Shown: in pieces, positions 43,162 through 52,500 of the stretch
Layout of the letters: every line of letters starts with the position of its first letter
Position numbering within the stretch: the stretch's first letter is position 1
Assembly: GCA_014191195.1 (NCBI GenBank)
Contig: BJGZ01000009.1
Location: 1-64,000 of the forward strand
From: Chlorobiota bacterium
Lineage (GTDB): Bacteria; Bacteroidota; Ignavibacteria; Kapaibacteriales; UBA961
Length of the DNA: 64,000 nucleotides
Direction: 5' to 3'
The notes under the pieces: model-generated
The model's database searches: none
Seen by the model: only the letters and a program-made list of their open reading frames with translations
Told to the model about the DNA's origin: nothing
Translations under genes and position numbers: made by a program

Positions 43162-45300
43162 ATGGCAAAAGCGGCCGTAAAATCGACCCCAAAAAATGTT
43201 GTCAAAACAGCATCTAAAACTGCTTCTAAAATAGAATCTAAGAAATCAGCACATTATAACACATTTGATATGAGTGGTTTTGACCGAGAAACCATAATGA
43301 ATTGGTATCGTATCCAACATTTAGGTAGAAAATTAGATGATAAAGCTGCACTCTACCTAAAAATGGCGAAAGGTTGGTCTTATCACGCGCCTGGAGCAGG
43401 ACACGATGGTATTCAAGTGGCCTTAGGGCAAATATTTCGTCAGGGAAAAGATTATCTTTTTCCATATTATCGTGATCTCATTACTTCTTTATCTGCCGGC
43501 ATAACAATTGAAGAAATAATTTTAAATGGTCTAAGTAAATCAGCAGATGTTGCTGGTGGTGGACGCCATATGAGTAATCACTTTGCAAAACCATCAATTG
43601 GTATTCAAAATGTTTCTTCTTGCACTGGAAATCATTCTCTACATGCGGCTGGCCTTGCAAGGGCTGTAAAAAAATATAAAGGAGATGAAGTAGTTTATTA
43701 TTCAGGCGGAGATTCGGCATGCTCTGAAGGATTTTTTTATGAGGCTATAAATGGTGCTTCTAGAGAAAAACTACCCGTAATATTTGTAATTCAGAATAAT
43801 AAATTCGGAATATCAGTCCCATTATTTGAACAAACTGCTAATCTTGTAGTGTCTGATAATTATACAGGTATCAAATATCTTAAAATTATCAATTGTGATG
43901 GTAGAGATGTTTTTGATTCTTATAGAGCTTTATCAGAAGCTAGAGATTATGTATTATCTGGCGCTGGCCCTGCAATGGTGCATGCTGACTGTGACAGAAT
44001 TGGTTCTCACTCAAATTCTGATAATCATGAGCTATATCGCACACCCGAAGAAATCCAAGAAATGAAAGATAGAGATCCATTAACTACTTTTCGTTCTATC
44101 TTAATTGAAAAGGGGATTGCTACCGTTGAAGAACTTATTGCAATAGAAAAAGAAAATACAAAAGCTATATTTGCAGCAGCAGATATTGCCGAAATTGCCC
44201 CAGATCCAGAAGGTTCTTCTTATACTGAATTTTTAATGCCTCCCGATGCAGTTGATTATAATAATCAATCTGAATATGCATTTGTAAATGATCCTAATGC
44301 ACAGCAATATACTTTTAGAGAAGGTATCAATATTGCTATGAAACAAGAGTTTACTAGAAATCCCAATACTTTTTTATGGGGACAAGATGTTGCATCAGTA
44401 AAAAAACAAGGGATTTTTAATGTACCTAAAGGTATGTTAGACGATTTTGGTAATGATAGAATCTTTAATGCTCCTATCGCTGAAGATTTTATAGTTGGTA
44501 CTGCAAATGGATTTAGTAGATATCGTAAAGATATTAGAGTTGTTGTAGAAGGTGCAGAATTCGCTGATTATTTTTGGCCAGCAATGGAACAATTGATTGA
44601 ATGCTCTCATGACTATTGGAGAACAAGAGGTCAATTCTCTCCAAATATTACTATACGTTTAGCAAGTGCTGGATATATACAAGGTGGATTATATCATTCA
44701 CAATCTCTTGATTCAATTTTTGCCCATTTGCCTGGAATTCGTGTAGTATGTCCCGCTTTTGCAGATGATGCAATAGGATTAATGCGTAATTCAATTAGAT
44801 CTGAAGGCGTTACTATGTATCTGGAGCCTAAGTATCTATATAATTATAGACCAAGCTCAACTTCTCTGCCTGCAGATGACTTTATCATACCTTTTGGTAA
44901 AGCCCGTATTAGAAGACAAGGAAATAATATAACAGTAATATCCTATGGTAATGCAATTCACCTTGCCCTTAAAGTAGCAGATGAATTATTTAATAGTCAT
45001 GGTATATCCTGTGAAGTTATAGATTTACGCTCACTTAAACCATGGGATAAAGAAACAGTGTTTAACTCTGTTAGAAAAACTAATAGAGCCTTAGTTGCTC
45101 ATGAACATTATCTAACTGCTGGTTTAGGCGGAGAAATTGCATCATGCATCAATAGCGAATTGTTCTTAAGCTTAGATGCACCTGTGGGTAGAGTAGCTTC
45201 AAAAGATGTTCCAGTAGGTTTTGCTAAAAATCTAGAAGCTGCTACTTTACTTAGTACAGAAGATATCAAAAATGCAATTATAAAAATTATAGAATTCTAG
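43162..45300 (+). CDS. fused 2-oxoacid dehydrogenase E1 (alpha plus beta)
   Basis: A 712-residue ThDP enzyme with both E1 subunits in one chain. A Lys/Ala-rich leader (about residues 1-35) precedes the alpha part (about 40-350), which has RDLITSLSAG, GGGRHMSNHF and the ThDP motif GGDSACSEGFFYEAING ending in IQNNKFG. The beta part (about 375-712) has TFREGINIAMKQEF, GIFNVPKGM, RIFNAPIAEDFIVGTANGF and VAHEHYLTAGLGGEIA. The aminotransferase next door favours branched-chain 2-oxoacids as substrates; pyruvate is possible. It needs lipoylated E2, for which lipA lies 18 kb on. A terminator follows. Confidence 0.92.
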   Translation: MAKAAVKSTPKNVVKTASKTASKIESKKSAHYNTFDMSGFDRETIMNWYRIQHLGRKLDDKAALYLKMAKGWSYHAPGAGHDGIQVALGQIFRQGKDYLFPYYRDLITSLSAGITIEEIILNGLSKSADVAGGGRHMSNHFAKPSIGIQNVSSCTGNHSLHAAGLARAVKKYKGDEVVYYSGGDSACSEGFFYEAINGASREKLPVIFVIQNNKFGISVPLFEQTANLVVSDNYTGIKYLKIINCDGRDVFDSYRALSEARDYVLSGAGPAMVHADCDRIGSHSNSDNHELYRTPEEIQEMKDRDPLTTFRSILIEKGIATVEELIAIEKENTKAIFAAADIAEIAPDPEGSSYTEFLMPPDAVDYNNQSEYAFVNDPNAQQYTFREGINIAMKQEFTRNPNTFLWGQDVASVKKQGIFNVPKGMLDDFGNDRIFNAPIAEDFIVGTANGFSRYRKDIRVVVEGAEFADYFWPAMEQLIECSHDYWRTRGQFSPNITIRLASAGYIQGGLYHSQSLDSIFAHLPGIRVVCPAFADDAIGLMRNSIRSEGVTMYLEPKYLYNYRPSSTSLPADDFIIPFGKARIRRQGNNITVISYGNAIHLALKVADELFNSHGISCEVIDLRSLKPWDKETVFNSVRKTNRALVAHEHYLTAGLGGEIASCINSELFLSLDAPVGRVASKDVPVGFAKNLEAATLLSTEDIKNAIIKIIEF

Positions 45301-45323
45301 CTCAGTTACAATATCAATATATG

Positions 45324-45361
45324 AGTCCGTATTGACAAAAAAGTTGATACGGACTTTTTTT
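45324..45361 (+). terminator. rho-independent terminator after the gatB-ilvE-E1 unit
   Basis: AGTCCGTAT at 45324-45332 pairs with ATACGGACT at 45347-45355. The stem extends by four further pairs, two of them G-U, around an A6 loop, and seven T residues follow. It lies 24 bases past the E1 stop. Confidence 0.88.
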
Positions 45362-45515
45362 CGTGTATAAATCATGTAATACTAATTACACATAATAAAT
45401 ACTGTGTAAACTATCTGACACTATTTTCCACACAATACATATGATTATGTTGAATGTTGACTTATTACAAGGGAAAAATATTTTCTATTTATATCTTTGT
45501 TACAGTTTTTATTTA

Positions 45516-45546
45516 TTGGTTATTATTCTAAAGAATACTATCTTTG
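45516..45546 (+). promoter_or_regulatory. Bacteroidota-type promoter for tRNA-Arg
   Basis: TTG at 45516-45518 and TATCTTTG at 45539-45546 are 20 bases apart. They match the -33 TTTG and -7 TAnnTTTG elements known for Bacteroidota sigma factors. The predicted start lies some 20 bases before the tRNA at 45577. A second TATCTTTG at 45492-45499 lacks a well-placed upstream element. Confidence 0.6.
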
Positions 45547-45576
45547 CTGTAATGCATAGATTACTTAATTGCTGTT

Positions 45577-45650
45577 GCGCTCGTAGCTCAACCGGATAGA
45601 GCATTGGATTCCGGTTCCAAAGGTTGGGGGTTCGACTCCCTTCGGGCGCG
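45577..45650 (+). tRNA. tRNA-Arg (anticodon CCG)
   Basis: A 74-base cloverleaf. Acceptor GCGCTCG pairs with CGGGCGC, the D arm has GCTC/GAGC, and the anticodon stem TTGGA/TCCAA encloses the loop TTCCGGT with anticodon CCG. The T arm has GGGGGTTCGACTCCC. The 3' CCA is not encoded. It reads CGG, a rare codon in such AT-rich DNA. Confidence 0.95.
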
Positions 45651-45685
45651 CAATAACTCATTGATAATATTGTAGATATATATAT

Positions 45686-46411
45686 ATGTCAGAAATTGAA
45701 AAGAGCGAGATGGAAGATCAAAATAATGATGCTGTAGTTCAAGCGAGTGAAGTAGATCCTACTGTTAAGAAGTTAAAAACTATTGGATATATAGTAGTGG
45801 GTGCTGTAGTATTTGCATCGGCCTTATATTTTTATAATGGTATGAATACTGCTAAAAATGAAGAAGCTATGACAGCATTATCAAGGATATCATCCTATTA
45901 TGATAGTGGTGATACTAAAAAAGCTTTAGAAGGCGACCCAACTAGAAATATACGCGGTGGACAGGTTATTGGCCTAAAGGCAATAGTTGAAGAGTATGGT
46001 GGAACAGATGCTGGTAGGATAGCAGGATTGCAAGCAGGATCTGTTTTATTAGAAGAAGGCAAATTTCAAGAAGCAGTTGAATATTTTGAATTGGCAGTTA
46101 AAAGTGCAGATCCATATGTTTCTGCTGGGGGCAAGGCTGGATTAGCTGCATGTAAGGAATACGAAAAACAATATGAAGAAGCTGCTGGTTTATATTTAGA
46201 AGCTTCTGGCGATAAAAATAGTTCTTTATACGAAAAGTACATTTTCTTTGCTGCAATTAATTATGAAAAAATGTCTCTGAATGGTGGATCATCTGGTTCA
46301 AAAGAAAAAGCAATAGAGATTTATAAAAATATAGTACTAAAGAATTCAGGATCTGAATTTATTAATGAAGCCAAAATGGGCCTGACACGTCTGAATTGGC
46401 ACGATAATTGA
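45686..46411 (+). CDS. membrane-anchored TPR protein (YfgM-like)
   Basis: A 241-residue protein. An acidic cytoplasmic N-terminus (MSEIEKSEMEDQNNDAVVQ) is followed by one membrane helix (about residues 33-50, TIGYIVVGAVVFASALYFY). Then come about 190 residues of tetratricopeptide-like helices: EEAMTALSRISSYYDSGDTK, FQEAVEYFELAVKSADPYVS and KEYEKQYEEAAGLYLEAS. This layout is like YfgM, which helps proteins leaving the Sec translocon. It stands directly before a locus of very large secreted proteins, 89 bp upstream of the first, so a role in their export is plausible but unproven. Confidence 0.78.
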   Translation: MSEIEKSEMEDQNNDAVVQASEVDPTVKKLKTIGYIVVGAVVFASALYFYNGMNTAKNEEAMTALSRISSYYDSGDTKKALEGDPTRNIRGGQVIGLKAIVEEYGGTDAGRIAGLQAGSVLLEEGKFQEAVEYFELAVKSADPYVSAGGKAGLAACKEYEKQYEEAAGLYLEASGDKNSSLYEKYIFFAAINYEKMSLNGGSSGSKEKAIEIYKNIVLKNSGSEFINEAKMGLTRLNWHDN

Positions 46412-46486
46412 TTTAGCATAAATCTGATAACTAAGAGATTAATATGAAATTTGATTTTAACAATACAGTTTTTATAGTTTATTTTA

Positions 46487-46500
46487 CAAACGGAGGTATT
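46487..46500 (+). promoter_or_regulatory. strong Shine-Dalgarno sequence before the giant surface protein
   Basis: CAAACGGAGGTATT directly precedes ATG at 46501, with GGAGG four bases before the start. Most genes in this window have weak or no Shine-Dalgarno sequence. It decides the start over an upstream in-frame ATG at 46444. CAAACGGAG recurs before the large surface gene at 57739. Confidence 0.7.
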
Positions 46501-49500
46501 ATGCGACGTTTGCTTCGTCTGGGTACCCTTCTATTAGCGATAATGCTAATGGCTGGGGCCAGTTATGCGCAAAAGCCGCGCGTACAGGTTTCCGGAAGGA
46601 TAGCGGCAAATCATGTGCGCGTCTTTACAAAGGACTCTGTATATGAGGTTAGTGGCACTTACATGATTGCCGGAACCCTGCTTATAGAGCCTGGAACCGA
46701 GGTCGTGTTTTTGGATAATGGAAGATTAATTGATTCAGTTGGCGGGAGACTTCTAGCCGACGGTGAAATGCAAGCTTCCTATACTAATGCAGCGCCGGGT
46801 GTTGGTGTTCCTTATAACTCTTGGAGTTATTTCACCAGACCTAATGTAGTTAGTGTAAACACTAAACAAGAATTAACAGTTGCAGCTGGAAAGCGCAATA
46901 TTGTATTCAACTTAGTTGTAGATACAGTAAAACGTAAGATTGTTAACCTAAAAAATATGGTTGACGGATCTGAAAATTCTGTTTATAATTCTGAAGGTGA
47001 TGCTGGATATGTTGTTTCACCAGAAAAAGCAATGATGTATTTGATGTCAAGGCTATATTCTGATGATGACATTGTTCGTTTTTCACCTTGGAGAAGAGCT
47101 GGTGGTTTAACACCAGATATTTCTCGTGGTAAAATTGTTTTCCGTGGTCAAGCTGTTAATGACTATTCACGTGAATGGGGTCATATTATAGTATTACCTG
47201 GAGCAAGAGCAGCATACTTTAGAAATGTAGTATTTCAAGATTTCCGCAAGGATACAACTGTTGACAATCGTGGCTATTATGATACAGCCACTGTTGCACC
47301 AGGTGTTAAAGCTGCAATTAGCCAATTAAATAAAGATATTCTTAAACTAACAAATGGTGCTGGTGGTGCTTTAACATCATTTTCAGCACGTACTTGGTTA
47401 GTTGATTGTGAATTCAAAAATAATATGGCACGTTTTCGTGCAGGTGCTCTTCAAATGGTTCAACCACCATTTGGTGTAGATGCATATCCTGATACAACAG
47501 GTATTGGTATTGGTTATTATATGTTGGATAAAAATCCAAACATTACTAATCCAGATGGTACCTTATTAGGTTATCAAGGTGGAGGATATTTTGATACCAC
47601 TGATTTCCGTAAGATCAATTCAAGAATATTAAAATTAGATGAATTGGATATTGATGCAGTTCCTTCAACAGAACCAACAATATCTAAAAATAATGCAGCA
47701 CGCCAAAGTGTAGACGATCCTCGTATCGGTGTACTTCTTGGCCGTGTTCGTCGTTTAACATTTGATAATAATCGCGTTCTTGTAGCTTTAGTAGATACAT
47801 TAAAGACAGGTACTCGCCGAGTATTGGTTGATGATACATCACGTATTGTTCCTTTAGATTATGATGGAGCTAATATTAGTGATTGGAAAAACCAAGCATT
47901 TGGTGGAGCGATGTATATCGGTGGACGTTTTACAGATGAATATAGAAAGATTGAAATTGGTTTAGGCGTTAATGACTCTATAAGAGTTGATGGTTCTAAT
48001 CCATTTGCAAAAATTCGTTTTAATGAAAAAGACTTTGTAAAATTTATAAATAACAAAGTTGTAAATCGTCAAGATGGATTGTTATCAAGAGGTGCTAAAG
48101 GCGGTGCTTTATATATAGGTGCTTATACATCTGTTATTATAAATGGAGAGTTTAGAAATAACTCTGCAACAACGCCATATTTACTTCCAAAAAACAGTGC
48201 AGATTATGCTTTAGGTGGTGCTATTTTCCACGAGAATTCTTTATGTCGTCTACAAGTACGTGGCTCTTCAGTTCAAGGAACAGACTTTGTTAATAACAGA
48301 GCAAGTTCTGGTGGAGCTATCTATGTTGATGGTAATACAGATTCTACATTTTCACCAATAATTGGTGGATCTGATTTAAACAGACCCCTAATTCGTGACT
48401 ATGGCCGTAGAATTAACTTTGAAAATAATGCTGCATTAGCACATGGTGGAGCAATATTTACAAAAAGAAATATGACAGTATACGGTGCTGGTGGATTTAT
48501 AAATGATTTACCTCTTGCACAGTCATATGGTCCTGGATTTAGCATTAACTTCTTGAGAAACCGCGCAGGTTATTCAGGTGGTGCTGTTGCAATTCATTTA
48601 CCTAGTATCGAACCTCCTGTTCCTGCTTCACAAAGAGTTTGCCGTTTTGTACGTGCAGATTTCCGTGAAAATGTTGTAGGACAAATTGGTATTAACCCAA
48701 CCATAGAAGAACAAAAATTCATTCGTGGTGGTGGTGGTATTTATTCAATGAATGCAGATTTGAATCTAGTTAAAGCAGTATTGTTTGAAAACAATAAAGC
48801 ATTAAGTTCAAATGGTGGTGCTATTGCAATGGTTCATCCAAGAACTTCATCTGACCGTCTATTTATATCAGATGCTGATTTCTTTGTTATTAATCCAAAT
48901 AATGGTGTTATCGATAGAGCATCATTTATTGCAACAGACTCTATCTTTAATAATAAGCAAGTTTCAGCAGTTCCTGCTGATGTAAGAATGTTGACACGAT
49001 TTATAAATAATTCTGCAGATATTAATCCAGATCCATCATTGATGGGTACAGGTACAACACAAAGTGCAGCGAATTATGTAGATATTAAGCGTTATCATCC
49101 AGGTTATATAGTAAATGCTACAAGAGCTGGTTTACGTGAAAATGGTGTTGGTTTAGGTGGTGCTATCTATGTTTTAGATAGTGTTACAAGCAACAGAGCT
49201 TTCCGTGATGATACAATCTTCTTTAACCGTGTAAGAATTCAAAATAACATGGCTTATACTGGTGCAGCATTGTATTCAGATAACTTTAATTTACGTTTCT
49301 TGTTCCAACGTTCATTAATTACAGGTAATGAAGCAACCTCAACAGTTGGTACTTCAGAAGATGTAATTGGTGGTCCATATATTAATCCAAGTCATCCTGC
49401 ATCAAGCGATTTAGCTAGTGCAATTTTATATGGTGAAATTATTGGCCCTGGTTATAACTCATTCAAACTACAAGCAAATCCTACATTAGTAGATCAAGCT

Positions 49501-52500
49501 AGACATGATGCAACTAAAGTTGATATCACAAATGGTTCTACTTCAGGTAATTCATTCTACGATAATAAAGCTCGTTTCTTAATTAGGCTACCAGATGCTG
49601 CTAATACTAAAGGTACATTAGCAGGTGGATTTGGAACAGGTATTGGTGGTGTTGATACATTACGTGGTAATTATTGGGGCAAAACAGAAGCCAATGTTAC
49701 TACAGTATTAAATACTTTACAACCAGGTTTCAGTTATGGTGGTATTCAAGAAACATTCTTTGTACGTGGCAATGGTGCAACACATTTACGCTTTATCAAT
49801 AAAGCAGCTGGTACATATATAAATCTAACTGAGCAAGGTCCATTTGAATATAATGGTACTAATGCTCCAGGTAGAGTTGGTTTAGATTATGCATATAAGC
49901 CATTAACAGTAGGAACAATTCCTGATACATTGTTAATGCAAGGTTTAGTATATGATATCTTTGATAAAGGTACAGATATTAATACTGCAGATTATTCAAA
50001 CCGTAGAATGTCTCCAATCGAAGACTTTGCAGTTGGTATTCCAGCAAATCTTCAATTATATCCAACAAGTGGTACACAATCTTCTGGAAAACAAATTCGT
50101 AGAACAACACGCGATCCATTCGCAACAGATTCTATGAACTATTCTACAGATAAAGAAAATCTCTTGTGGAGATCAATGCGCAAATTACAATCAGAATTTG
50201 CTATCGATCAAAGAACAAATGAATATACTCATCCTATTGGTTATCCATTATTCTTAGAAGCACGCGCAGCATATAATGGTGCAGATGCTAATCAATCTAA
50301 TGATGATGCCTTATCATTAAATGAATCTGTATTCTTTGTTATTAATGATTCTACTGGCGACTTTATCCGTATGAATATGCGTCAAATGACAGATATTCCT
50401 ACAAAAGATAATGATAATGTATATCCTCGTGAATATCTACGTGGTCGTGTCGATTTTGTAGCTGACTCTTCAACAAGAACAGGTACAACATCACGTGTTC
50501 GTAGAAACTATGAAAGTCTTGCAAATTATGGTGGTACTAATTCATTATTACCAGCTATTGCAGACAATGCAGTTCGTGAAGATAGCTCAGCATTAGCAGG
50601 AAGAAGATATGAAATGGAATTCTCTGGTAATCAATTGGTTTATGATAATAACAATAATGTTGTTTATTCAAATCGTTCAGATTTACCAGCATCAGTAAAG
50701 AATGGTACTAATAATAAGGTTACTTATTTCGCTGGTGAAAAGTTCAGAACACTACCTGTAAGACCTACTGATTATGTACGTGTTGTTTCACGTACAACAT
50801 TGTGGAGAGAAGGTGTTGATGCTGCTATTGCAAAAGGTGTTGGTTTCCGTGTTGGAAGTACAGTAGCTCCTCCAGTATTTACTGGTACAAAGGTGACTGT
50901 AGAAAATCCAAATGTAAGCCCACAGTACATAAGCTCCTTCAAAAACAAAGTATTTGTTAATGAAGATATAAGTTATAATCGTGCTCCAAATAGCAATAAT
51001 AAAGGTCGTGATACACTATTTGTTATTACAGCTATTGATTCTAATAAGTTTTATGATCCACGTTGGGCATTAGACATTGATGCGAACGGTAATGTTAGAA
51101 CTGATAAAGTATTAAAGGAATACAATCAATTAGAATATACATGGTTCCCATTATTCCAAAATCCTAATGGTTCATTTACACCAGATAATGGATCTACTAA
51201 ATTAACAGCATTACGCCGTTGGATGAAAGCTGACACAGTATGGCCATATATTAAGAGAACTTCTCATCCATATTATGGTGCTACAGGACGTATCGAATTA
51301 AAAGGTAAGCCTTCTAATCCATATGTAGTTCCTGGTGGTGAGTTTGTTGAAGTTTCTGCACGTAATTATGCTCCTACATATCGTTCTGCTGATGCTTTAA
51401 ATAGCATTATACTTGCTGATTCAGCATTTAAGAAAAGTATTTTAGGTTCATATTTAACAGATCCTTCTAAACTAGAAGAAACATTCCAAAAAGAAATTGT
51501 TTCAAAGTTTATCTATCTATATCCTTCTTATTTCCATGCTCAAGCTTATGATTCACCAAATAATGCACGTTATTTGAATCAAGATACAATTGACTTTGGT
51601 AATAATGGAAAAATCACATATCGTTTCTCAGTTCATGTAATTGATAGTGTTCCTGTATATTTGACAACAACACAAACAAGTGCTAATTGTCCTATTGCTG
51701 GTGCAAATCAAAATCTATTTGTTGCTAATGTTACAGATAAACTTCGTTTCTTTGTTGACATGAATACAGATGATGAAAAAGAAGATTCAGTTGCACAGAA
51801 TAATGAAGGATGGGATTTCCGATATGGAAGAACATCATATTCATTCTTATCAAAAACAATTCGTCCTTCTGATGACACATCTAGTGATGAACTTTCAATG
51901 GTACGTCCAAATTGGTTAACAGAAAAGTATTATTTCAAAGATGCAAGTGATACTCAAGTAGATGCATTTGCTTATGACTTTACAACATATGGTGTTTTAA
52001 ATGTTCGTATTCCTAGAGCAGAAGCTTTAGCATTACTAAAGCCAGGTGCAAATGTTGATCAACCACACGGTGCATTAAATACTGATTCAATGATGACAAT
52101 CGTAGTAAATGATGGACATTCAGGTGTTAGTTATTTAACGAAAAGAATCTTTATTAATGTTTCACCAACAATAACTAATCAAAATCCATTACCAACAGCT
52201 AAAGAAGGTGTGGATTATAATCCAGCACTTTTAGATCCAGCAAAAGGAATTACATATGAAGATCCTAACTTTGGTCAGGAACAAACATTTGAATTAATTT
52301 ATGCTGCTGAGACACGCGATAGTATTGCAAAAGATCCATGCTTCCCTGAAGCAGGCTACTGGAATTTGAAAGACATCAAAGTTACACCAAACTGGTTGCA
52401 CATTAATCCTAAGAGCGGTTTATTATCTGGTAATCCAGGTGTTAAAGATGCTCCACGTAAAATTGCAACAGGTAATCCTGATACTGTTACAGTATTAATT

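Noticed and set aside
45362-45432. Second DnaA-box-like group (one exact TTTTCCACA at 45424-45432, two near matches) before tRNA-Arg
   Set aside because: Only one exact match, close to a terminator and a tRNA promoter; weaker than the 11.4-11.75 kb cluster. It does show that isolated boxes occur in this AT-rich DNA.
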